DNA of 26,585 nucleotides, from contig JBNGIS010019509.1 in the NCBI GenBank assembly GCA_049999725.1, positions 94,207-120,791 of the forward strand, read 5' to 3'. Position 1 is the first letter of the stretch. Every line of letters starts with the position of its first letter. The notes under the pieces were generated by a model that searched no databases, was not told where the DNA came from, and saw only the letters and a program-made list of their open reading frames with translations. The translations under genes were made by a program, and so were the position numbers. Origin of the DNA: Haplomitrium mnioides. Lineage: Eukaryota > Marchantiophyta > Haplomitriopsida > Calobryales. This document shows positions 18,321 to 26,585 of this stretch, one piece after another.

Positions 18321-19248
18321 AAGATTTGGCATAAGCACATTGGGCATGTCAACATACAGAGATTGAGAAGCATGCAAAGTTCAGGGGTAGTCAATGGGCT
18401 GCCAAGGTTTAAAGTGGAAGGAATGGAGAAGGTGTGTGAAGCTTGTCAATTTGGCAAGCAATCAGGGAAGCCATTTCCTCATGACGTATATGTGGCATGG
18501 AGGCCACTTGAGATGATACACTCAGATGTATGGGGTCCTTCAAAAACAGAGTTCTTTGGAGGATGCAGATGTTATGTGACATTTATTGATGGATGTTCAC
18601 GGAAAACGTGGGTATATTTTATGAAGCATAAAAGTAAGTGTTTGATTACTTCAAGAACTTTCAAGCAATGATTGAAAAGGAGAAAGGACAGCCAATAAAG
18701 TGTTAGTGGTCTGATGGAGGTGGGGAGTACTTCTCCAGAGACTAAGTATCTCTTGAAGGCAAGTATTAAGAGGCAACAAACATGGAGATATACACCCCAA
18801 CATAATAGGGTTGCCGAAAGGAAAAACACGCATATAGGAGAGGTGGCACTTGCCTTAATGAATGAGAAGAATATGCCTAATTATAATTGGGCACACGCAG
18901 TATCAATAATTGCCTACATTATAAATCGTACTCCTTGTGCATTGGTTCATGGAATGACACTACAAGAGAAGTTCACATGAAGACGCCCAGATATTTCACA
19001 TCAAAAAGTGTTTGCTAGTATTGCATATATACATGTTCGAGTGAAAACATGCAGCAAATTGGATCTAAAAGCTGAAAAGTGTGTGTTAATTGGATATTCT
19101 TAGGATCAAAAAGGCTACAAGTGTTTTTCTCCTACTACACAAATGCTAAACGTAAGTAGAGACGTAGTCTTTGATGAGTTTAGTACTTGGTATGGTCTAA
19201 AAGGTGAGAATGATACAGTTGATGTGAAAGGAAAACATATTGTGATAT
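18321..19248 (+). pseudogene. copia GAG-pre-integrase and integrase
   Basis: The open frame 18363-18671 follows IWHKHIGHVN with the zinc-binding CEACQFGKQSGKP, then MIHSDVWGP (first catalytic Asp, codon 18525-18527) and the VTFIDGCSRKTWVYF strand. The second Asp is in WSDGGGEY (codon 18713-18715). After a frameshift the Glu is in NRVAERKN (codon 18816-18818), followed by WAHAVSIIAYIINRTP. All three catalytic residues survive. The C-terminal part continues through stops (KCVLIGYS, then VVFDEFSTW) and stops being copia at 19248, where gypsy copy C begins. Frameshifts near 18670 and 18735 and several stops inactivate it. Confidence 0.88.
19244..19248 (+). repeat. candidate target-site duplication of copy C
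   Basis: GATAT directly left of the LTR start. The partner would be right of copy C's other LTR, outside the window, so this is unproven. Confidence 0.35.
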
Positions 19249-20466
19249 TGTCATGCCCCTCCTTCACACCTTAACCTCCAAAGGTGCCACTTTGGAAGTC
19301 AAAGGCGGACGATATTGGGTTCAACTTCTTTCATGAAATGGCCCCGCTTCAAGTTATCTCTTTGAGGTCTTAAGAAGTCTCCACTATACCTTACAGACCT
19401 TTCCGCTTATTAGCAATCACTTCAAACACCAATCCACTCATTCACATACAAATCGGAAGCACTTTTGGTTGTAGTCCGAAGTATATTTCACGGATCCAAA
19501 GATGGGCCAAAACACCTTGCTTACAAAATAGGATCAAGGTTCATTAGCCGAAATACAAAGAAGCAGTGGTTGCGGTTCTAACTCCCCCTTCGTAGGGTTT
19601 TCCCAAGTTTCTAACAAGCTGAATTACAGGTTTACTCCGAATCCGAAGTGTTTTTCAGGAAATACGTACAGAAGGCAAATCTAACTAACACGCAAATACA
19701 CACACACCCTGCACTCCACCACTGGTCTTTTGGTTTCGAATAACCTCATAAACACAAGATCCAACCTTCAGCAGCGGGCTTCTCTCCTCGACATGTATGT
19801 CACCTCCACATCACAAGTTCTGACCTTTCTGATCGACTTCTCTCCTCATCACTCAGCAATTCCAACCTTCCTCCTATCTCTCACCCACGCACCCCGTCTA
19901 GATAGTTTTTCAACTTCCCTTGCGAGAAGCCTTGAATTTACTTCCTCAGGCTCTGAAAAGGTCTTCTTTAACTTCCACCTCTGGAAGATGGTCCTCTTGA
20001 CTGCTGGCCACACACTCCACCATGAACCTCGATTGGATCTTCTGCACAGTGCGTGGGCACTAATGCAGCCACTCCTCTCTTGGCTTAACTCGAGAGATAA
20101 GGCGAGAGACATACTTCGAGCATTTCTAGGATTGATGCTCATGTAGAGTCGATGTTGAGACAACCCCAAGATCTCCCCTTAGCAGCCCCTTCTGAATTCA
20201 AGACCGAAAGAACTCCCTTCAACTTCAAGTATCGATTCACCTCGAAATGATGGTCCACTTGCAAAGATGAGTACACCTATATTGCATGAGCCTCTAAGCT
20301 CCCCAGCCAGTGATTCTCAGCACCCCTCCAGTCCACTCGCTTTAAGTAAAGCCTCACTAGAAATCTCTCCTCCCTCCCTCGCTGCATCTTCCTGTCCGAG
20401 ATCGTTTTCACACCTCAAGTTTGCATACTTATCAACCCCTCAAACATCGCAGCGCATTAATCTATA
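19249..20466 (-). repeat. copy C 3' LTR
   Basis: On the plus strand it reads TGTCATGCCCC ... AATCTATA, so in element orientation TATAGATTAA ... GGGGCATGACA, 1218 bases. It aligns throughout with B's LTR in reverse. The plus strand holds a 138-codon open frame at 19730-20146, antisense to the element. Confidence 0.72.
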
Positions 20467-20485
20467 TCTTTTTCCCTCTTCCCTC
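20467..20485 (-). promoter_or_regulatory. copy C polypurine tract
   Basis: Nineteen uninterrupted purines on the minus strand (GAGGGAAGAGGGAAAAAGA) end exactly at the proposed LTR start TATAGATT. This is the strongest single sign of where the 3' LTR begins. Confidence 0.7.
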
Positions 20486-22118
20486 GAAGTGTTTCTTATT
20501 TCCCCCCATTTTGGCCATTTTTCTAGTTAGCAACGGTTTCTTGGTATAGTAACACATGTTTGTACGGTTGAGGACTCGTCCAAAGAAGTACGATCTGAAG
20601 TTAACGGTATGTTCCGATGAAGCTGAACTTGGTGTAGACCCGCAAGAGGACCAACTAGGCCCTGATCCGAAAAGGTTTGGCATAGGTCTGCGGAAGGTAA
20701 ACTCTGAAGAAGCTTGGCGCAGATCCGTAAGAAGACAAGCTTGGCGCAGATCTGCAAAAGGTAAACTCTAAAGAAGCTCGGCACAGATCCCAAATATGCG
20801 TGCCTAAAGAAATACGATTTGAGGTTGGCCCAACGTCGGTTGGTCCATAGTAGCAACCTGATGAAGGTGAGGTAGTCGCTACTTTGCATGTTGGATCTGA
20901 AGAAGTAGTCAGAATGAGGTGGAGAAGGTATTATCCAAAAAGGTCATGTGGTGGATGAAGCCTAGAATGATCGTTCCGAAGTAGTAAGGTTGGTGGAGAT
21001 TGAATGATAGGGTCCGAAGAGATATGATCCGTAGTCTGGTGAGCCTGAAGAGAACCGCGGACCAATCCGAAGGGCGCCGTCCACCGCTGCTTTCCAAGGG
21101 GAGGTTGGGCCACCACTGAGAACCCTGGTTCCAAAGTTGACCATCGGACTGATCCAAAGTATTCCGCAGACTAATGAATCTAAAGTTGACTAGAGAACCG
21201 CTGCGTCCAAAGTTGACCTATTTCCGAAAGGCGCCATCCACTGCTGTCTTCAAAGGGGAAGTTGGAACGTCGCGTTGACCTAAGTTTTGAAAGTTGACCA
21301 ACAGACGGATGGGTCCGAAGTGGGTCAACTTGAAGGGACTGTGTCCGCGCATTCCTTTGGAAGAGGTTCTAACCTCCCCTCTTCCGATACTTTCTTTAGA
21401 ACGTCCGCCAAGCAGTTTTTTAGAGGTCTGAAGAGCATCCGGATCCAGGTGAAGCCCATCAATGTCGAGGGAAACGAAGCGTCCTCTGATCCCTAATGTT
21501 GTCGCTATCTCACGAGGGTCATCGCCTTCACCCCTCTTCTTCCAATTGTTGCACCTGTCATGCTAGGCGTCTCTGTCTCCATGGCTGATGTCTGGAAAGT
21601 TTACAATGCAGCCTTACCTGAGGCCCCTTCCCTTTGGTACTTAATCTTTGATTTATGTCCCGCTCCCCTAATCTTCTTCATCAGGACCCGTATCTCCCTC
21701 CTCTTTTGATATCGCTCTTTCTTCCATCCCTTTGCTCATTACCTCTGACGAGCCTCCCTTCCTTCCTTGTCACGGTCTCGATTCCGCCTTTTTGATCAAA
21801 TAGTTTAGGTGTTCCGCTCTTACTTACTGTTATGAGATGTTTTGCTGCTTCAAGAGTATCATGACACCTAAGAGTATAGAAATGTTCCCTTGTTCGCTCC
21901 CATTCCTACGAATGCTCATTAGCACCTCATGTCGCCGACTAATATAACTCCTCCTTTCAGTGTGAAGTATCCCCGCGAACACCCTCCTCCATTCCGCTCT
22001 GTTGGTTGCCTCTTCTATTGTGGCCACTGTCTTGCCAGATGCAAAATTGCCGAAGTGAAACTACAATCTCTCAACACTTGCACACACCCACCCCTGTCAA
22101 ACTCGTATCTGAACTTTC
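20486..22118 (-). other. copy C 3' internal region between pol and LTR
   Basis: About 1.6 kb, homologous to B 8133-9353 and D 11592-12790. Features seen: six W-box cores in 21137-21328; a 157-base duplication with GGCGCC at 21073 and 21230; short repeats 'agcttggcgcagatc' at about 20715-20790; and blocks whose minus-strand translation follows B without gaps (EVNALRKFRYEFDRGGCV at about 22134-22080, and near 21376-21547). Frames are broken by single-base indels. Coding status is uncertain. Confidence 0.6.
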
Positions 22119-23345
22119 TTAATGCGTTGACCTCGGACCCTTTCCACCTTCCTCCTTGTTAACATATCTTTTGAGTCGATCATAATATACCTGATTCACG
22201 AATCGCTCCCCCTCTAAGATCCCCAGCTCTGCGGACCCATTGCGATGAAGTCTCCATAGGACAAAGGGTCCCATCTACATTGTGTGCAATTTTTCAGAAA
22301 AATGTATGAATCTGTTGTCGTATAACAACACCAAATCTTCCCTAAAAATATCCATTAGTTTAAGGCCCTTGTTGTGTTGCTTCTTTCGCAATTTCTAGTG
22401 GTGTTCCAATCGCCCTTAGGCTTGCCCTCTTGTTTCCTCCAAACTTTCCAGCTGATACGGCCTTTCCCTCTTGCTCTGTTCTTCTGCCATTCTCTCTTCC
22501 TCCAACAGCCTTCGGGTTGGCACTTTGTACTCTACTAGTACTAGTGCATGATGTCCAAAGACTAGGAAATACAGACAATGGCCAGTGGTGGTCTTATAGG
22601 CTAGGTTATAGGCATGTGTCATTGTCAACAGCTTGAAGCCCCAATCGATCTTGTTTGCTACCACCGTTTTGCTAAGAATCTTGCCCATGATCCCATTTGC
22701 CCTCTTTGTCAACCCGTTTGCCTTTGGATGATATGATGTAGTGCGGCAGTGCTTGACCATGCATCTTGATGTCAGATCCTTGATCACCTGATTGATAAAA
22801 TGTGTGGCATGGTCACTCACTAGCTTTAGTGGTGGCCCAAATCTGCAAACCATCTTCTTGTACAAAAAAGCAACCACGGTATTTACATCATCCTTCTGGG
22901 TGGCTTTGGCCTCCACCCACTTGGTGGCGTAATCTATGGCCAACAAAATGTACATGTTTCCCCGTAGGGTTGATGGAGCAATTGGCCCGATGAAATCGAT
23001 TCCCCATTTCTCAAAAGGTGCCAATGGAATGATGGGGACCAATGGGTGATGCCGGTTGGCCACTGGTTTCCCTGTCTTGTGACAAACATCACATCTCTTT
23101 ACCCAGAAGTGCACATCCTTGTGCAATGTTGGCCACAAGTATCTTGCATCCAATACTTTTCTCACTGTGGCATCCGCTGCAAAGTGGCCCCCTACTTCTT
23201 CTCCATGCAAAGCTTGCATCACCACTGTGGCTTGGTCTCACTCTTGGCACCTTTGGATCATACCGTCTAGGCCCCTCTTATGTAGTAAGCCCTTCACGAG
23301 GAGATATGGCTTCATTTTTCGGAGAAACATTGCAGCCTCCTCTAT
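22119..23345 (-). pseudogene. copy C integrase (catalytic Glu replaced by Lys)
   Basis: The open frame 22416-23225 (269 codons) spans the zinc finger (H7, H14, C45, C48: HX6H, then CX2C) and the catalytic core. Asp77 lies in KWGIDFIGP and Asp138 in LKLVSDHATHF. At residue 174, exactly 35 residues after Asp138, Lys stands where Glu is required (NGLTKRANG; GAG to AAG explains it). The frame ends in the Lys/Glu-rich C-terminal part; homology goes on in other frames to YDRLKRYVNKEEGGKG and a TAA at 22119-22121. Upstream, FLRKMKPYLLVKG lies near 23285-23330. Even if expressed it should be unable to join DNA. Confidence 0.9.
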
Positions 23346-23399
23346 GCTACTGCCTTTTGGGATTTTGTGCTGACATGAGAAATTCAATGATGTTGGCAT

Positions 23400-23785
23400 A
23401 ATCCACTTGCTGTGCTTCTTTCATGGTTTGATCCGTACTTGAAAATCAAACTCCTGTAGAAGCAGCACCCACCTTGCAATTATGCATGTCACATTAGGTT
23501 TGTTCACCAGATACTTCAAGGCATTGTGATCTGTGTGAAAGATTACCTTGTAATATAGGAGGTAATGCCTGAATTTCTTTAGTGCATAGATGATCCCCAA
23601 AGCCTCTTTGTCGGTGGCAGAGTAATTCTTCTCGGTAGGAGCCAACAATCTGCTAGCAAAGTAAATGGGATGGTCTCTACCCTTCTCATCGGTCTGACTC
23701 AACTCTGCTCCTATATAGAAGCCCGATACGTCGATCATAACATAGAATTCTTTTCTCTAGCTGGGTGGCATGAGTATGGGGGCAC
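23400..23785 (-). pseudogene. copy C RNase H (fourth acidic site deleted)
   Basis: The frame 23421-23738 contains MIDVSGFYIGAELSQ, YSATDKEALGII and FHTDHNALKYLVNK, so three acidic residues are present. After FQVRIKP a stop follows, and the sequence jumps to QQVDYANIIEFLMS; compared with A and B about 95 bases are missing, including the NADFFSR motif with the fourth Asp. The N-terminal side runs into the 100-N gap at 23786. Confidence 0.85.
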
Positions 23786-23885
23786 NNNNNNNNNNNNNNN
23801 NNNNNNNNNNNNNNNNNNNNNNNNNNNNNNNNNNNNNNNNNNNNNNNNNNNNNNNNNNNNNNNNNNNNNNNNNNNNNNNNNNNNN
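23786..23885. other. assembly gap (100 N) at RT/RNase H border
   Basis: By comparison with copy A (981 to 757) about 219 bases should lie here, so 100 is a placeholder. Confidence 0.85.
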
Positions 23886-24660
23886 CCTCAATACCCCTAC
23901 TTGAAATCTTGTGCCCGAGGAGTATTGTTTCTTTTACTTCGAGAAAGCACTTCTTTGGATGCAGCCTCAACCCTGTTTCTTGGCAATGTTGGAGCGTGAG
24001 CCTCAAATCCCACTCATGGTTGCAGAGCTTCTCGTATACCACAAAGTCATTGATGAAGATCTCCAGAAATTTTCTCAAGTAGTCATGGAAGATGTTCATC
24101 ATAATCTGCTGAAAGGTTTCAGGTGCATTGCAAAGTCCAAAAGGCATCATTCCGAAGGAAAACACCCCCTATTCTGTGGTGAACGCCGTCTTCAATTGAT
24201 CCTCCTCCCGGATCCAGATCTGATTGTACCCCGAATACCCATCCAAGAAGCTCTAAATCTCTTGCCCCACAACCAAATCCAACACCCCATCTATGAATGG
24301 CAAAAGGTAGTGGTCCTTCTTGGTTGCATCATTTAGTTTTTGGAAATCCTGACATACCCTGATTTTCCATTCTTCATCTTGTCTGATCTACTTTTGTACT
24401 ACGACCATGGGTGACACCTATTTGCTATTCAACAATAAGTAGATGAAATATGCTTTCAGCAACTTATCGATTTCTTCCTTTACCAACAAAGAAAATCGGG
24501 GGTTCATTTGGTACTACCGCTGTTTCACTGGAATTGTTGCGGGTTTAAGGTCAATCCGATGTTCTCCCAATTCTCAGGGTACTCCCTTCTGGTCCACATA
24601 GCTCCAAGCAAAGGCATCGCTGAAATTGGTAAAGAGGTGGGTTAAGGATCGTTATGTGGT
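23886..24660 (-). pseudogene. copy C reverse transcriptase (active site D to N)
   Basis: The minus-strand frame from 24165 reads MFSFGMMPFGLCNAPETFQQ, then FLEIFINDFVVY at about 24034-24069: the first Asp of the catalytic Asp-Asp pair is Asn (codon 24049-24051, GAT to AAT). It continues with the thumb (GLRLHPKKCFLEVKETILL) to the gap at 23885. 24170-24600 holds the fingers and start of palm in several frames with stops. The Asn alone should abolish polymerase activity. Confidence 0.88.
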
Positions 24661-25245
24661 TTTGGGTTAATCAGAACCGATATGGAATTTGTGTCCCTTT
24701 TGGACAACCACTGGTTTGTGTTGTGATTTGCGCACTACCCCCACCTTATTCCTCCATTGTGAGCTGCCTTCTTCCATCGGTGTTGCCAATCGCAACCCCC
24801 CATGCTCTCGTTGAGTCACGTCGGATTCTCCTTTTTCTCTCGCTTGCATCCGATGAGATACTTCAGACTTTTTTGTTTGCTTTCGATGAGTCACTTCGGA
24901 CCTCTCTTTTCTTCTGGTCTCAGTGTCCTCATCCTTCACAGAATATTCTATGGTCCTCTTCATTATGGGTTCTTCTTCAACGCACTTCTCCAGCTCTACC
25001 TGGCTAATTGTCACCACTCCTTCTCTTAACAGATCTTCCTTTGTGGCTTTGTTGACCATTTGGACCCAATAGTAGTACTCTGATTCCTCCTCCTCTTTGG
25101 ACCACTTGCTATCTCTTCCTCCTCCTCCTCTTCCGCTTGTGTCTCCCCTAAATGCGACACCGATCCATAGTGAACCACTGTTTTTTCAAGGCCGAATACT
25201 AGGGTTGAATCCCCCCAATTATGTAGGACCCATGCTCCATATAGC
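24661..25245 (-). pseudogene. copy C protease-RT linker and end of protease
   Basis: Minus strand: just left of the gap the protease ends with LYGAWVLHNWG (about 25210-25245). An acidic, Glu/Lys-rich linker follows (open frame 24667-25059, with repeated 'SEVTHRKQ'/'SEVSHRMQ'/'SDVTQREH' units), then KFHIGSD at the border to RT. Copy A has a similar acidic linker but without the threefold Ser-Glu-Val-Thr-His-like unit. Confidence 0.7.
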
Positions 25246-25345
25246 NNNNNNNNNNNNNNNNNNNNNNNNNNNNNNNNNNNNNNNNNNNNNNNNNNNNNNN
25301 NNNNNNNNNNNNNNNNNNNNNNNNNNNNNNNNNNNNNNNNNNNNN
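25246..25345. other. assembly gap (100 N) in copy C protease
   Basis: Copy A suggests about 178 bases are missing (from after RLGF to before LYGA). Confidence 0.85.
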
Positions 25346-25740
25346 TTGAATCCCAACTTGTGTGCGGTCTCCTCCACCATGATATTGACTCCCTTTCCTC
25401 TGTCTACAAGTACTAGGGACAATGTGCACCCCGCTATCTGAATGTCAATTTCAAGAGCTCCTTTATCTTCGCACACAAACTGCAAATCCAATTGAGCTTC
25501 TACTCGGGGCAGTCTTCTCCTCCTATTGGCTCCCATCAGCAATTCCCTCAATTGACGTTTGTACAATGGGCTATCTTTGATCAATTGGTCTACTGTAGCT
25601 ATGATAGGGCAATCTCTTATGTTAGTCTGAATGTTGTAGGGGGCTGGTTTGCTTTCCTCTTCCTTGATTTCTATCTTTGGATCTAGTCCTTTGGGCTCTA
25701 CCTACTGATTTTGGACCTTCTTTAGGGTCTCAATGGCTGC
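25346..25740 (-). pseudogene. copy C protease, N-terminal half
   Basis: In the frame with its first Met at 25584, residues 45-70 contain EIDIQIAGCTL and the active site LVLVDRGKGVNIM. Asp61 is present, but the Ser/Thr of D-S/T-G is Arg, which should impair catalysis. Upstream sequence (PYNIQTNIRDCPIIATVDQL, about 25580-25645) matches copy A. The gap removes the flap and C-terminal part. Confidence 0.85.
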
Positions 25741-26585
25741 TTCCTCTTCTTCCAGCGCATCTAGTGCCTCCAGCTGCTTCCTACATTGTTTTGCTATTTG
25801 GGATAGAACCACTTTGGATTGTCACATTGGTAATATGAATCGCTACATGATGAGGATCCTTGAGCCACCCCCTTCTTGGTATTTTGCTCATTCTTCCGAT
25901 GGCTCTTTTTCTTGGACTTGGCTCCAGCTCGAGTTACTACCCTTTAGCAATCTTCGAGGGTTGGGGTTTCCCATCCGGGTAGCTCAGCTTCTTCTTCCTC
26001 CTTCTCATCGCAAACTGCCTCCCCTCTTTCCAATTCTAACATATTGACTGCTACAGGTGGGGGAGGGTTCATGTGTGGGTTAGGGGCAACTTCAAGTCTT
26101 CTGTTGAGAGGGAAATTGACAGCCACATGCCCCTCTGTCTTGCATTGGAAACATAATGCAATTGGCTGTCCGTAACTGCTCTTCCAAGGCTCAGGAAAGT
26201 TGGAGGAAATGGGCCTAGGCTGACTGCAATTCCAACATACTATAATGGTTGTCTGAGGTAGTCTTGTTGCAGCCCACCCATTTCCCGGCCCCTCGCTCAC
26301 TCTTGCAGGCCTTCCAAGCATGGTGCAAGGCCCTCCACTGATCTGGTATACTATTTATGGGGCCTCTTCTAGCACATAGTCGACTTCTTCCCTTATGAAG
26401 TCCGGTGCCTCTTCCACCACATAATGGAGGCACTAGTCTTTGTAGGGCATTTTTGAGGAGAGTGGTCATGCTTGTTGCATTGAATAAACCACACTTCCAC
26501 TCATCTAGTCAGGAGTGGGCAACCTGTTGGTTTGATCCCTGCTAGGAGGATGTTCACTGCTTCCATCTTTGCACTCAATTCCTCA
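25741..26585 (-). pseudogene. copy C gag, C-terminal part with three degenerate zinc knuckles
   Basis: Minus strand, running off the right edge. Knuckle 1 at about 26480-26521 reads FIQCNKHDHSPQKC (first Cys is Phe). Knuckle 2 at 26196-26237 reads CWNCSQPRPISSNF (His is Pro, last Cys is Phe). Knuckle 3 at 26112-26153 reads CFQCKTEGHVAVNF (last Cys is Phe). Order and spacing follow copy A, confirming that three knuckles are a family trait. The Glu-rich stretch to protease (about 25741-26050) is broken. Confidence 0.8.

Larger units (their letters stand above)
16640..19248 (+). mobile_element. Ty1/copia LTR retrotransposon, copy F (interrupted)
   Basis: Plus-strand order: 5' LTR ending at 17020, initiator-Met type primer-binding site at 17021, leader with a tandem repeat, gag from 17331, zinc knuckle, GAG-pre-integrase domain and integrase. 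Integrase directly behind gag and before RT is the copia order. Protease is missing. Sequence stops being copia at 19248, where the LTR of gypsy copy C begins; RT and RNase H may lie right of C outside the window. Many stops and frameshifts are present. Confidence 0.85.
19249..26585 (-). mobile_element. Ty3/gypsy LTR retrotransposon, copy C (5' end off window)
   Basis: Minus-strand order from the right edge: end of gag, protease, RT, RNase H, integrase (end 22119), 3' internal region, polypurine tract, 3' LTR. It is inserted in the copia element F. Two 100-N gaps lie in protease and at the RT/RNase H border. Stops and catalytic losses occur in several domains, but its integrase frame (269 codons) is the longest intact integrase here. 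Confidence 0.88.

Noticed and set aside
22802-23401. Plus-strand frames over copy C integrase.
   Set aside because: Antisense to the well-supported integrase frame; shadows.

Overview
The window looks like plant nuclear DNA made almost entirely of decayed LTR retrotransposons. The evidence is Ty3/gypsy and Ty1/copia proteins with plant-type motifs, a plant-type initiator-Met primer-binding site, and assembly gaps written as 10 or 100 N. I see no intact cellular gene, tRNA, rRNA, CRISPR array or prokaryotic operon. The species cannot be named from this sequence.

Layout. (A) 1-5251, minus strand: a Ty3/gypsy element with its 5' LTR at 4667-5251, then leader, gag with three zinc knuckles, protease, RT and RNase H. 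Its integrase is missing and the pol remnant joins an LTR scrap at 1-172. (B) 5252-10552, plus strand: a related element that starts inside protease and runs through RT, RNase H and integrase to a 1.2 kb 3' internal region and a 3' LTR ending at 10552. A appears to sit inside B's protease. (E) 10553-10821, minus: a gag fragment of another gypsy element, directly against B's LTR end. (D) 10831-about 12790, minus: LTR plus 3' internal region of the A/B/C family, without pol. 12791-about 16640 is AT-rich DNA with no recognisable gene. (F) about 16640-19248, plus: a Ty1/copia element with 5' LTR, primer-binding site, gag and integrase but no protease. It is cut off where (C) begins at 19249. (C) 19249-26585, minus: the most complete gypsy copy (3' LTR, 3' internal region, integrase, RNase H, RT, protease, end of gag), running off the right edge and holding two 100-N gaps.

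How the parts relate. A, B, C and D are diverged copies of one gypsy family or of close relatives. They share LTR ends, zinc-knuckle gag and protease/RT/integrase sequence, and B, C and D also share the long region between pol and the 3' LTR. B and C lie in opposite directions and form a very large diverged inverted repeat. All reading frames carry stops, frameshifts or lost catalytic residues, so nothing here should be autonomous.

The observations I consider most worth a second look are: the probable non-canonical TA...CA LTR termini; the conserved, W-box-rich, possibly once-coding region between pol and the 3' LTR; the three-knuckle gag; and a tandem array of 8-bp palindromes just after the copia primer-binding site. 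I found no clear new cellular system.
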